Source: JBBQXK01 sp038251625 (GTDB lineage: Bacteria > Pseudomonadota > Alphaproteobacteria > Rhodobacterales > Rhodobacteraceae). From it: DNA of 52,258 nt. The number at the start of each line of letters is the position of its first letter. The stretch's first letter is position 1. The position numbers and the translations under genes are program-made. Shown one piece after another: positions 23,921-31,778 of the stretch. Under the pieces are notes generated by a model. The model did not search any database and was not told the origin of the DNA. It saw only the letters and a list, made by a program, of their open reading frames with translations. Location: contig JBBSBE010000011.1 of assembly GCA_038251625.1 (NCBI GenBank), positions 1 to 52,258 of the forward strand. Direction: 5' to 3'.

Positions 23921-25528
23921 ATGACAGAGCTTCTCACATCTGCCCAAATGCGCGCCATCGAGGCGGCGGCGATCGCTTCGGGTGAGGTGACGGGGCTGGA
24001 ACTGATGGAGCGCGCCGGGCGGGGCGTGGTCGAGGCGGTGTTCGCGGAATGGCCGGAGTTGGCGGCGGGTTCCTATCGCGCGGTGGTGCTCTGTGGGCCG
24101 GGGGGGAACGGCGGCGACGGGTTCGTGGTGGCAAGGGTGTTGAAGGAATGGGGCTGGGAGGTGGAGGTGTTCCTGTATGGGGACCCGGAGAGGATGCCGC
24201 CGGATGCACGGGTGAATTATGAGCGGTGGGTGGGGATGGGGGAGGTGAGGCCTCCAACTCAGCTATCATTGTTTGAAAAACCGAGTTGCGATGTGGTGAT
24301 TGACGCCATATTCGGAACAGGATTGAGCAGGCCGTTGCAAGGTGTTGCGGAAACGCTCGCCGATTGGTCCACTCACGGCCATGGAATGTTTCGTTTCTCG
24401 CGGACAGTTTGCATCGACGTTCCAACGGGCCTTTGCGCGGACAGCGGGCGTCGGCTCAACCCCGGGGGGTTCGTGTTTATTGCGGACCTGACGGTTGCCT
24501 TTCATCGCTCTAAGATCGGGCACTTTCTCGACATTGGTCCGGAAGCTTGCGGAAAGGTTCAAGAAGTCCGCATCGGCATTCCCGAACGGGTCTACCCGCA
24601 CGACGACCACGCCTTCGAGGCGGGATGGTGCCACCTAAATCGGCTGGGGCCGGGTGAGACCGATGATCTCTCGAAAGCCGCAGGTCATCACAAATACTCC
24701 CACGGCCACGCCCTCATCCTCTCCGGCCCCTCGGGTCGTGGCGGGGCTGCGCGCCTCGCCGCGCGCGGGGCGCTTCGGATCGGGGCGGGGGTGGTGACGG
24801 TGGGGTGTCCGGGGGAAGCGCTGGCAGAACATGCGGCGCGGCTCGATGCGGTGATGCTGCGCGAGGTGGGGGACGAGGCGGCACTGGTGGAGGTTCTCAA
24901 GGACAGGCGGATCAATGCGCTCTGCCTCGGGCCGGGGCTCGGGGTGGAGCGGGCGCCGGGGTTGGTGGCGGTGGCGCTTGACGCCTCAGGTAGGGTGGGT
25001 GCGACCCACCCTACGGGTGGCTTCAGGGCGCTGGTGCTGGATGCGGATGCGCTGACAGCTTTGGCGGCTGATGCGGGGTTGTTCGGGAAGTTGCATGAGG
25101 GTTGCGTGCTGACACCCCATGCAGGCGAGTTTGCGCGGCTTTTTCCCGATATCGCGGCGAAACTCGCGGCACCGGCCACCAAGGGCCCGGCCTATTCCAA
25201 GGTGGATGCGACGCGGGAGGCGGCGGCGCGGGCGGGGTGCGTGGTGGTCTACAAGGGGGCGGATACGGTGATTGCCGACCCTGAGGGGCGATGCAGCATC
25301 AACGCGGCGGTCTATGACAGGGCGGCGCCGTGGCTTGCCACTGCCGGATCGGGCGATGTGCTGGCGGGGTTCATCACCGGGCTTCTGGCACGGGGCTTCG
25401 CGCCGATGGCGGCGGCGGAAACGGGGGCGTGGCTGCACGTCGAATGCGCGCGCGCCTTCGGGCCGGGGCTGATCGCGGAGGATCTGCCGGAGCAGTTGCC
25501 GGGGGTGTTTCGTGCTTTGGGGTTGTGA
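23921..25528 (+). CDS. nnr: Bifunctional NAD(P)H-hydrate epimerase/dehydratase
   Basis: A 535-residue repair enzyme. Residues 1-215 are the NnrE epimerase (MRAIEAAAIASG, GPGGNGGDGFVVARVL, IDAIFGTGLSRPL); residues 255-535 are the ATP/ADP-dependent NnrD dehydratase (GPSGRGGAARLAARGALRIG, LTPHAGEFARLF, VYKGADTVIADP, TAGSGDVLAGFITGLL). Together they restore NADHX/NADPHX to NAD(P)H. In-frame starts at 23891 (GTG) and 23900 are possible; MTELLTSAQM matches relatives. Two oddities: an 11-bp-arm palindrome sits in frame near residue 357, and residues about 110-247 are coded by visibly lower-GC DNA than the flanks. The gene is divergent from glnB. Confidence 0.95.
   Translation: MTELLTSAQMRAIEAAAIASGEVTGLELMERAGRGVVEAVFAEWPELAAGSYRAVVLCGPGGNGGDGFVVARVLKEWGWEVEVFLYGDPERMPPDARVNYERWVGMGEVRPPTQLSLFEKPSCDVVIDAIFGTGLSRPLQGVAETLADWSTHGHGMFRFSRTVCIDVPTGLCADSGRRLNPGGFVFIADLTVAFHRSKIGHFLDIGPEACGKVQEVRIGIPERVYPHDDHAFEAGWCHLNRLGPGETDDLSKAAGHHKYSHGHALILSGPSGRGGAARLAARGALRIGAGVVTVGCPGEALAEHAARLDAVMLREVGDEAALVEVLKDRRINALCLGPGLGVERAPGLVAVALDASGRVGATHPTGGFRALVLDADALTALAADAGLFGKLHEGCVLTPHAGEFARLFPDIAAKLAAPATKGPAYSKVDATREAAARAGCVVVYKGADTVIADPEGRCSINAAVYDRAAPWLATAGSGDVLAGFITGLLARGFAPMAAAETGAWLHVECARAFGPGLIAEDLPEQLPGVFRALGL
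24990..25014. repeat. Palindromic repeat inside nnr
   Basis: Perfect 11-bp inverted repeat GTAGGGTGGGT - GCG - ACCCACCCTAC. It is read through in frame as GRVGATHPT. Palindromes of this consensus are, from memory, dispersed REP-like elements in many bacteria, normally intergenic. No second copy was seen in this window. Confidence 0.8.
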
Positions 25529-25546
25529 CGCGCAGCGGGCCTGCGG

Positions 25547-26017
25547 TCAGGCTGTAACGCGGACCGGTTCGCAGGCCAGTTCCAGCCCGTGGGCATAGAT
25601 CACTTCTGGCGCTTCGAAATGCAGCGTGAAGATGCGGACATCACGGCGCGCCTCGGCGCGGATGTATTCGCCATCGCAGAGATCGCCCAACGCGATCAGC
25701 GCGCGCTTTGCCTGCGTCAACGCCTTGGCGCGCCAGTCGCGCACCAGAATTGTCTGGCCGGGGGCCACGCGCACATCCTCATCCGGACGGTCGGGGCCAA
25801 GGGCCGAGGCAGAGATGCAGACCACCTCTGCCCGGTCCAGGTTCCGGGCCTCGGTTGCGACAAGGCGGCGCGCGCCGCTGCGGGTCACGATACGGTCACC
25901 GGGAGACAGCGCCTCAACCGGGATGGCACCCTTGAGGGTCAGGACCATCGCCCCCTCGAGCAAACCGCCCAAGCCGTCAGATAGTTTCGCATCTGCGAAG
26001 GCCCGTTGCTGTTCCAT
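25547..26017 (-). CDS. Hint-domain protein (short)
   Basis: A 156-residue Hint (Hedgehog/intein) module of the hint_2 type common in Rhodobacterales. It contains LEGAMVLTLKGAIPVEALSPGDRIVTRSG, the region equivalent to intein block A but with Ala rather than Cys/Ser at the expected splice position, so self-splicing is unlikely. DVRVAPGQTILVRDW and a C-terminal FEAPEVIYAHGLELACEPV follow. The ATG at 26017 is preferred over a TTG at 26041. Function unknown. A second, larger Hint protein lies 220 bp away beyond the tRNA, on the same strand. Confidence 0.8.
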   Translation of the reverse strand: MEQQRAFADAKLSDGLGGLLEGAMVLTLKGAIPVEALSPGDRIVTRSGARRLVATEARNLDRAEVVCISASALGPDRPDEDVRVAPGQTILVRDWRAKALTQAKRALIALGDLCDGEYIRAEARRDVRIFTLHFEAPEVIYAHGLELACEPVRVTA

Positions 26018-26101
26018 GGGAACCCCGTTCTGGACTGCCAACGCCTTTTTTGGCTTACATTATGGCAACAATGCGTAAACGAAGCGCCTTTTCAGCGATG
26101 A

Positions 26102-26136
26102 TTTCGCCCTCGCATCGGACGCGGCGCTTTGCTAGA
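26102..26136 (+). promoter_or_regulatory. Promoter module of tRNA-Leu (shared with tig)
   Basis: Contains CCCTCGCATC (26107-26116) and CTTTGCTAGA (26127-26136), with GCTAGA as the likely -10 about 11 bp before the tRNA. The same two blocks at the same spacing precede trigger factor at 27437-27466. Confidence 0.5.
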
Positions 26137-26147
26137 GGACATGTCGG

Positions 26148-26232
26148 GCGGGTGTGGCGGAATTGGCAGACGCACCGGATTTAGGTTCCGGCGCCGCAAG
26201 GCGTGGGGGTTCAAGTCCCTCCACCCGCACCA
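26148..26232 (+). tRNA. tRNA-Leu (anticodon TAG)
   Basis: Acceptor arms GCGGGTG/CACCCGC pair fully; the D arm holds GGCGGAATTGGCAGACGC; the anticodon stem-loop CCGGA-TTTAGGT-TCCGG gives anticodon TAG (Leu, CUA codons); a long variable arm CGCC-GCAA-GGCG marks a class II tRNA; the T loop is TTCAAGT; CCA is encoded. It ends 4 bp before the stop of the convergent Hint-domain gene. Confidence 0.97.
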
Positions 26233-26236
26233 GTTG

Positions 26237-27304
26237 TCAGGCGGCAAGGACCTGCGCCTCCCAGGATTTCAGGACACGCCGCGCGGTTGCGATGGCGGGA
26301 GCGTGACCCCGGGCAAGGCTGGGGAACATCCGGATCAGTTCAGCGCGCTGCGCAGGCCCGATGGCAACACAGGGATTGGCAGCGGCGGCAATATGGAAGC
26401 TTTCGGTCCATGCACCCTCGGTGCGGATGATCTCGTGCCGCTCGAACATCAGATGCAGATACGTCAGTGCGCCGCTTGGATGGGTCCGTGTGATGCCGTT
26501 CTGACCGATCAGTGCTGCGGCAGGCACCAGCACCTCATCCTCGCCGAAATGAAGCGCACAGGACCAGCCTTCGATCAGGACGCGATGCTGCGGCGAGACC
26601 AGAAGATCGCGCGCGGGGCAAGATGGACCGAAGGCGTGGGCCGGGATGAGGACCGGATGGAAGCCGGTGGCGTGGGGTCCGTCCTGTGTCGCGCTGCCCG
26701 TCCAGCGCAGGGGTTGGGGGCCATGGTCGCGCGTCAGCACCAGATCTCCGGGGCGCAACGTTTCGGCCGCGCGTGTCCCGCCCGGCACGTCAACGGCCGT
26801 TCCGGGCGTCAAGCATGCCGGAGAGGAGTAGGAGGCAGATGACGTCGCGGCCTGGCCGGTGGAGCCGGGGCCCTCGGTCGCGGAAATGACGGTGAGGGCT
26901 GTGTTCGGCGGCGGAAAGCCACCGCGCCCGCCAATGAAGGCGAGCCCCTCGATCGTGGCATAGGTAGGATTGGAATTGTTGATGTTGTAGCCGATGGCCT
27001 GGTAGGTCTGGCCCGTCGCGGGGTCACGAAGAACGACAGTGTATTCGGCTTCAACCTTCGTGCCCGACGCATAGGTTGTGCCGCCGATGGTCTGGGCCCC
27101 GTCCAGCGTTTGCTGGGTTGAGTCATTGTCGTCAAAGTTTGCATCGTTGTCGAGAATACGGGTTTCAACGACATCACGACCGACGAACGTGATTGTCCGA
27201 CCCACAAGGTGCGATCCGTCGCCCTGCGTGATCCCGGACAAGCTGCCACCGCCCGAAACGGTGATGCTGTTCGATGCCTGCATCCAGATACTGTAAGTCG
27301 GCAT
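26237..27304 (-). CDS. Hint-domain protein with N-terminal repeat-like domain
   Basis: A 355-residue protein. The N-terminal half (1-150) is Gly/Ser/Thr/Asp-rich and beta-like (ITVSGGGSLSGITQGDGSHL, NDANFDDNDSTQQTLDG), resembling the surface/secreted domains that precede Hint modules in Rhodobacterales. The Hint domain starts at CLTPGTAVDVPGGTRAAETLRPGDLVLTRD, which keeps the block-A cysteine, followed by RDLLVSPQHRVLIEG (block-B-like His) and LMFERHEIIRTEGAWTESF. Lack of a classical signal peptide suggests type I secretion or a cytoplasmic role; substrate and function unknown. The start MPTYSIWMQ is chosen over the longer frame to 27445. Confidence 0.8.
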   Translation of the reverse strand: MPTYSIWMQASNSITVSGGGSLSGITQGDGSHLVGRTITFVGRDVVETRILDNDANFDDNDSTQQTLDGAQTIGGTTYASGTKVEAEYTVVLRDPATGQTYQAIGYNINNSNPTYATIEGLAFIGGRGGFPPPNTALTVISATEGPGSTGQAATSSASYSSPACLTPGTAVDVPGGTRAAETLRPGDLVLTRDHGPQPLRWTGSATQDGPHATGFHPVLIPAHAFGPSCPARDLLVSPQHRVLIEGWSCALHFGEDEVLVPAAALIGQNGITRTHPSGALTYLHLMFERHEIIRTEGAWTESFHIAAAANPCVAIGPAQRAELIRMFPSLARGHAPAIATARRVLKSWEAQVLAA

Positions 27305-27431
27305 GCGAACCCCTTCACAGGCATGCCCCTTCCCCGAGGTGGCCTTACACGGCGTTGATCGTGGGAAAAGCGCGCGAAAGGTGGGTAGAGGCGGGGCAGT
27401 GCAAAGGCATTTCCGCGGCGGTGGCGCCTTT

Positions 27432-27466
27432 TTTCCCCCTCGCATCCCCCATCGTCCTTTGCTAGA
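27432..27466 (+). promoter_or_regulatory. tig: Promoter module of tig
   Basis: CCCTCGCATC at 27437-27446 and CTTTGCTAGA at 27457-27466, matching the tRNA-Leu promoter block without gaps. It implies a 5' leader of about 100 nt that contains an 8-bp hairpin GCCCCCGG/CCGGGGGC at 27480-27501. Confidence 0.5.
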
Positions 27467-27570
27467 AGGCCCGCCAACCGCCCCCGGCTTGCCCCGGGGG
27501 CCTTGTCATTGCACACCCTGCCCAGCCCTTTCGGGGATCGTGGCCGGGACCAGCCGGAAAGGACCATCCC

Positions 27571-28905
27571 ATGCAGTTGACCCAGACCCTGAACGAAGGC
27601 CTCAAGCGCGCCTACACGATCACCGTAAGCGCCGCCGATCTTGAGGCGAAGGTGTCGGAAAAGCTGGTCGAGGCGCAGCCCGACATCGAGATGAAGGGCT
27701 TTCGCAAGGGCAAGGTGCCGATGGCGATGCTGCGCAAGCAGTTCGGTCCGCGGCTTCTGGGCGACGCGATGCAGGAGTCGATCGACGCCGCGATGAAGGG
27801 GCATTTCGAGACCAGCGGCGACCGCCCCGCGCTTCAGCCCGAGGTAAAGATGGTGGGTGGCGACAACTGGTCGGAAGGCCAGGATGTTGTTGTCGAGATG
27901 GTCTATGAGGCGCTGCCCGAGATACCCGAGTTTGATGCAGCCGTGCTGAAGGTGGAAAAGCTGATCGTGAAGGCCGATGATGCGGCGGTGGAAGAGGCTT
28001 TGGCCAATCTTGCCGCATCGTCGCAGAATTTCGAGGATCGCAAGAAGGGCACCAAGGCCAAGGATGGCGATCAGGTTATGATCGACTTCAAGGGCTCGGT
28101 CGACGGCGAGGCGTTTGAGGGCGGCGCGGCCGAGGATTATCCGCTGGTGCTGGGCTCCAACTCGTTCATCCCCGGGTTCGAGGCGCAGCTTGTGGGCGCC
28201 AAGGCAGACGACGCGCTGGACGTGAAGGTGACGTTCCCGGAAGATTACAACGCCAAGCATCTGGCGGGCAAGGAAGCGGTTTTTGCCTGCACCGTGAAAG
28301 CGGTGAAAAAGCCGGTTCCGGCCGAGGTGAATGACGATCTGGCCAAGAAGTACGGCGCAGACAGCCTGGATGCGCTGAAGGGCCAGATCGCGGAGCGGTT
28401 GGAGTCCGAATATCAGGGGGCGGCGCGTCAGGTGATGAAGCGTGGCCTTTTGGACCAGTTGGATGCTGCGGTGAAGTTCGATCTGCCGGGCAAGCTGGTG
28501 GAAGCCGAAGCCGCGCAGATCGCGCACCAGCTGTGGCACGAGGAAAACCCCGAGCACCAGGGTCACGACCATGGCTCGGTCGAGCCGACGGACGAGCATC
28601 TGAAGCTGGCCGAGCGCCGCGTGCGGCTTGGCCTTCTGCTGGCCGAGATTGGGCGCAAGGCCGAGATCGCGGTGTCGGATGCCGAGATGACGCAAGCCGT
28701 GATGGCCCAGGCCCGGCAATACCCGGGGCAAGAGCGTGCGTTCTTCGAATTCGTGCAGAAAAACCCCCAGATGCAGCAGCAACTGCGCGCGCCGATCTTT
28801 GAGGACAAGGTGGTTGATCACATCGTGGCGGCCGCCGGGGTGACCGAAAAGACCGTGGGCAAGGACGATCTTCAGAAGGCCGTCGAGGCGCTTGACGAGA
28901 TGTAG
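27571..28905 (+). CDS. tig: Trigger factor, ribosome-associated chaperone and prolyl isomerase
   Basis: A 444-residue trigger factor. The ribosome-docking signature is GFRKGKVPMAMLRKQFG (residues 41-57). The central FKBP-type domain runs about 160-245 (KDGDQVMIDFKGSVDGEAFEGG, SNSFIPGFEAQLVG), and the C-terminal helical chaperone arms follow. It catches nascent chains at the exit tunnel. The terminal KDDLQKAVEALDEM is normal. It is monocistronic here: the downstream gene is convergent, 14 bp after its stop. Confidence 0.97.
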   Translation: MQLTQTLNEGLKRAYTITVSAADLEAKVSEKLVEAQPDIEMKGFRKGKVPMAMLRKQFGPRLLGDAMQESIDAAMKGHFETSGDRPALQPEVKMVGGDNWSEGQDVVVEMVYEALPEIPEFDAAVLKVEKLIVKADDAAVEEALANLAASSQNFEDRKKGTKAKDGDQVMIDFKGSVDGEAFEGGAAEDYPLVLGSNSFIPGFEAQLVGAKADDALDVKVTFPEDYNAKHLAGKEAVFACTVKAVKKPVPAEVNDDLAKKYGADSLDALKGQIAERLESEYQGAARQVMKRGLLDQLDAAVKFDLPGKLVEAEAAQIAHQLWHEENPEHQGHDHGSVEPTDEHLKLAERRVRLGLLLAEIGRKAEIAVSDAEMTQAVMAQARQYPGQERAFFEFVQKNPQMQQQLRAPIFEDKVVDHIVAAAGVTEKTVGKDDLQKAVEALDEM

Positions 28906-28918
28906 CCCGGCCCGCCCG

Positions 28919-29329
28919 TCAGTTGCTGGCGGGCGGCGGCGGCTTGTGGAACAGCGGATCGCCGGGCGGCCCGGCCTGAACGCCATTGCGCATAAGGAAA
29001 GCCCGGTCCTGCGGCGAAATCGGCGTCGGCACGACATTTGCGCAGTCGTCGCCGATGCAGGTGTAGCTCGTGCCGAAGCGGTTGCGCGCGTGCAGGGCGC
29101 CGAGGCCGCTTTCCGAGGTGATCTGGCGAGTGGCCGGTTTCCCGCCGCTGCCGGGGAGCGTGTGCACGGGCGCCACGAGGGAGGGGATGGACCTAAAGCC
29201 TGCCTGATCGCCTGCAGCGATCGGCCCGCGCACTGTGCGATCCTTGGGCTTGCGGATATCTTGCGCGACGGCGCTCGTGGCGGCGAAGGCTGCAAAGACA
29301 AAAGCATGCAAGGGCAGGCTCAAACGCAT
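28919..29329 (-). CDS. Hypothetical exported protein
   Basis: A 136-residue protein with a Sec signal peptide (MRLSLPLHAFVFAAFAATSAVAQ). The mature part is Gly/Pro-rich with two cysteines in TCIGDDCANVVPTPISPQDRAFL, which could form a disulfide. The RNRFGTSYTCIGDDCANVVP segment looks conserved-like but I do not recognise a family. Longer frames upstream exist; the signal peptide decides this start. It is probably periplasmic; function unknown. Confidence 0.6.
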   Translation of the reverse strand: MRLSLPLHAFVFAAFAATSAVAQDIRKPKDRTVRGPIAAGDQAGFRSIPSLVAPVHTLPGSGGKPATRQITSESGLGALHARNRFGTSYTCIGDDCANVVPTPISPQDRAFLMRNGVQAGPPGDPLFHKPPPPASN

Positions 29330-29582
29330 CGCGAGGTTCCCATGCGAGGCATGCTGCGACAGGGTAGCATGGGGGGCAAAGGTTGTGGGCGAGAAATTGC
29401 GCACGCACTGGAAACGCAGCGTTTCTGGCCCTTGGCGGTTGCGACCGCGTGTCGGTTTCGGGCGCTTTCGCCGATGCAGGACCCCGCCGCGCTTGATGGC
29501 CCTGTGTGTCTGCCTCGACTGCATGAAAGAGCCGCGCGAGGAGTGCCCCGCGCGGCCTTGTTTCAGCCTTGCGAAGGGGGTC

Positions 29583-30155
29583 TCAGGCGTCTTCCGACGC
29601 GGCTCCGCCGAGATCGTCGAACAGTTCCGCAATCTCGAATTCGGCGGCGGCTTCGGCCTCGGCGGCAAGATCCTGGATGGATTTGCCTGCGGCCTGAAGC
29701 TCTGCCTCTTCGGGCGAGCGGGCAATGTTGAGGGTCATCTTCACCGTCACTTCGGGGTGCAGCACAACCGAAACGGTGTGCAGGCCCAGATCCTTGATCG
29801 GCTTGTCGAGAACGACCTGAGCGCGATCAACCGTGAAGCCGCCCGCCGTGGCCGCATCGGCCGCGTCACGCGTCGTGACCGAGCCGTAAAGCGCGCCCGC
29901 GTCGGAGGCCGAGCGGATGATGATGAAGGACTGACCGTCAAGCTTGGCGCCCACGGCCTCGGCCTCTTTCCGGGTTTCGAGGTTCTGCGCTTCCAGTTGC
30001 GCCTTGCGCGATTCGAAGGACGCAATGTTGCCCTCGGTCGCGCGCAGAGCCTTGCCTTGCGGCAAGAGGAAGTTGCGGGCGTAACCGTCGCGGACGTTCA
30101 CGACCTCGCCCATCTGGCCAAGCTTGGCCACGCGCTGAAGCAGGATGACTTGCAT
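29583..30155 (-). CDS. rplI: 50S ribosomal protein L9
   Basis: A 190-residue L9. The N-terminal rRNA-binding domain MQVILLQRVAKLGQMGEVV..GYARNFLLPQGKA is unmistakable; a long connecting helix and the C-terminal domain (GALYGSVTTRDAADA) follow. It is about 40 residues longer than E. coli L9 owing to an acidic C-terminal tail (AAEAEAAAEFEIAELFDDLG), as in other alphaproteobacteria. It lies 11 bp after rpsR in the rpsF-rpsR-rplI operon. Confidence 0.97.
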   Translation of the reverse strand: MQVILLQRVAKLGQMGEVVNVRDGYARNFLLPQGKALRATEGNIASFESRKAQLEAQNLETRKEAEAVGAKLDGQSFIIIRSASDAGALYGSVTTRDAADAATAGGFTVDRAQVVLDKPIKDLGLHTVSVVLHPEVTVKMTLNIARSPEEAELQAAGKSIQDLAAEAEAAAEFEIAELFDDLGGAASEDA

Positions 30156-30166
30156 GATTCAGGCCC

Positions 30167-30394
30167 TCACTTCACGGCATAGGGAAGAAGCGCGAGGAAC
30201 CGGGCGCGCTTGATGGCGGCGGCAAGCTCACGCTGCTTCTTGGAGGAGACGGCGGTGATCCGGGCGGGCACGATCTTGCCACGTTCGGAGATATAGCGCT
30301 GCAGCAGCCGCACATCCTTGTAGTCGATGGCGGGTGCGTTGTCGCCCGAGAATGGGCAGACCTTGCGGCGGCGGAAAAACGGTTTGGTTGCCAT
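30167..30394 (-). CDS. rpsR: 30S ribosomal protein S18
   Basis: A 75-residue S18 with the diagnostic FFRRRKVCPFSG start, IDYKDVRLLQRYISERGKI and the basic ITAVSSKKQRELAAAIKRARFLALLPY core. It pairs with S6 on the 30S platform; rpsF lies 22 bp upstream on the same strand. Confidence 0.98.
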   Translation of the reverse strand: MATKPFFRRRKVCPFSGDNAPAIDYKDVRLLQRYISERGKIVPARITAVSSKKQRELAAAIKRARFLALLPYAVK

Positions 30395-30416
30395 GGCTTA
30401 TGATCCTTTCTTCAAC

Positions 30417-30887
30417 TCAGCGCCGACGGTCGGCGCCGAAGCCGCCGCGATCACCGCCACGGTCGCCGCCGCGGTCACGATCACCACCGCGATCCCGGTC
30501 GCCGAAGCTGCCGCGATCGGGGCGTGGGCCACGATCACCGCGGTCGCCGCGATCATCGCGGTCGTCGCGCTTTTGCATCTGGATCGACGGACCCTCGACA
30601 TGCGCATCGACCTTGATCGTGAGCACGCGCATCACATCGTCATGGAGCCGCATCAGGCGCTCCATCTCCTGCACGGCCGCCGAGGGGGCGTTCGAGCGCA
30701 GGAAGGCGTAGTGGCCCTTGCGGTTCTTGTTGATCTTGTAGGCCATCGTCTTGACGCCCCAGTATTCCTTTTCAACGACGGCGCCGCCGTTGTCGGACAG
30801 GACTGCGGTGAAATGATCGATGAGGCCCTCGGCCTGCGCGCTGGACAGATCCTGCCGCGCGATGAAGACATGCTCGTAAAGCGGCAT
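30417..30887 (-). CDS. rpsF: 30S ribosomal protein S6 with Arg/Asp/Gly-rich tail
   Basis: A 156-residue S6. The ferredoxin-like core (MPLYEHVFIARQDLSSAQ, GVKTMAYKINKNRKGHYAFL, RVLTIKVDAH) ends near residue 107. The remainder is a low-complexity tail of RGDRG/RDRGGD repeats, much longer than the E. coli glutamate tail. GGAG lies 5 nt before the ATG at 30887; a GTG two codons upstream is less likely. It is first in the rpsF-rpsR-rplI operon and divergent from yceI. Confidence 0.96.
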   Translation of the reverse strand: MPLYEHVFIARQDLSSAQAEGLIDHFTAVLSDNGGAVVEKEYWGVKTMAYKINKNRKGHYAFLRSNAPSAAVQEMERLMRLHDDVMRVLTIKVDAHVEGPSIQMQKRDDRDDRGDRGDRGPRPDRGSFGDRDRGGDRDRGGDRGGDRGGFGADRRR

Positions 30888-31131
30888 GTTCACTCCTTTT
30901 CTGGGCGCACTTCATAGGACGGGCGATGAGCCTTCCGCGGCCCGTCCACGAGAGGCTGCGCCGATACGTGGTCATACGGAAGGATGCGGCGTTATAGCGG
31001 GGTATGGCCGGGATGCAAGGCTTGGTTTGTTGTGTTTGGGGGTGAACAGGAGGTGTGTGCGGGTGACCAATTGCTGCACGGCGGCATGATGGCCACCTTG
31101 GGGCGGTACTGAACCCTGAAGGAGGTTTTTC

Positions 31132-31707
31132 ATGACCCGCTTGCTGACTGCCACTGCACTTACCGCCCTGATGGCCGCACCCGCGTTTGCGACGCCTGCG
31201 ACCTATGCGCTGGATCCCAGCCACAGCCAGATTGTATTCAACTACAATCACTTGGGATTTTCGACCAGCTACGGGATGTTTTCCGGCTTCGAGGGCACGA
31301 TTGCCTTTGATGAGGAAGATCCCACTGCGTCGTCCGTTACAGTGTCATTTCCGGTGAAGTCCATGCTGACCGGGTGGGAAGCGCGGTTTCAGCATTTCAT
31401 GTCGCCCGATTTCTTTGATGCTGCGGACGATGAGATGGTCACGTTCACCTCGACAGCGATCGAAGTGACTGGCGAGAAGACTGCAAAGATCACCGGCGAT
31501 CTGACCCTGAACGGCGTGACAAAGCCGGTCGTGCTGGACGCGACGCTGACGCAGACGGGCGATCACCCTGTTGAGGGCAAGCCGTGGGCCGGGTTTTCGG
31601 CAACAACGTCTTTGATGCGCTCGGATTTCGAGGTCGGCGGGTTCGCCCCCTATGTCTCGGACGAGGTGCAGGTGCAGATTTCCATCGAGGCGATGAAGGT
31701 GGAGTGA
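31132..31707 (+). CDS. YceI family periplasmic lipid-binding protein
   Basis: A 191-residue YceI-like lipocalin-fold protein with a signal peptide (LLTATALTALMAAPAFA). The mature start TYALDPSHSQIVFNYNHLGFS and the core motifs GMFSGFEGTIAFDE, FDAADDEMVTFTST and KITGDLTLNGVTKPVVLD define the family, which binds isoprenoid or other amphipathic ligands. AAGGAGG lies 8 nt before the ATG. It is convergent with a cytochrome b561-YceI fusion across a shared terminator. Confidence 0.95.
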   Translation: MTRLLTATALTALMAAPAFATPATYALDPSHSQIVFNYNHLGFSTSYGMFSGFEGTIAFDEEDPTASSVTVSFPVKSMLTGWEARFQHFMSPDFFDAADDEMVTFTSTAIEVTGEKTAKITGDLTLNGVTKPVVLDATLTQTGDHPVEGKPWAGFSATTSLMRSDFEVGGFAPYVSDEVQVQISIEAMKVE

Positions 31708-31728
31708 AGCACAGCCAGAGCAAGGGAG

Positions 31729-31757
31729 AGGGCCGCCCGAGCAGTCGGGCGGCCCTT
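31729..31757. terminator. Bidirectional-type terminator between yceI and the b561-yceI fusion
   Basis: A perfect 12-bp stem AGGGCCGCCCGA / TCGGGCGGCCCT with loop GCAG, followed on the plus strand by TTCG. It lies 20 bp after the yceI stop and 20 bp before the stop of the convergent gene. Confidence 0.75.
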
Positions 31758-31778
31758 TCGCGTTAGTGCGGACGGTCG

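Noticed and set aside
26809..29307. 832-codon minus-strand frame across trigger factor
   Set aside because: Opposite strand carries an unmistakable tig; the frame spans unrelated genes and has shadow composition.
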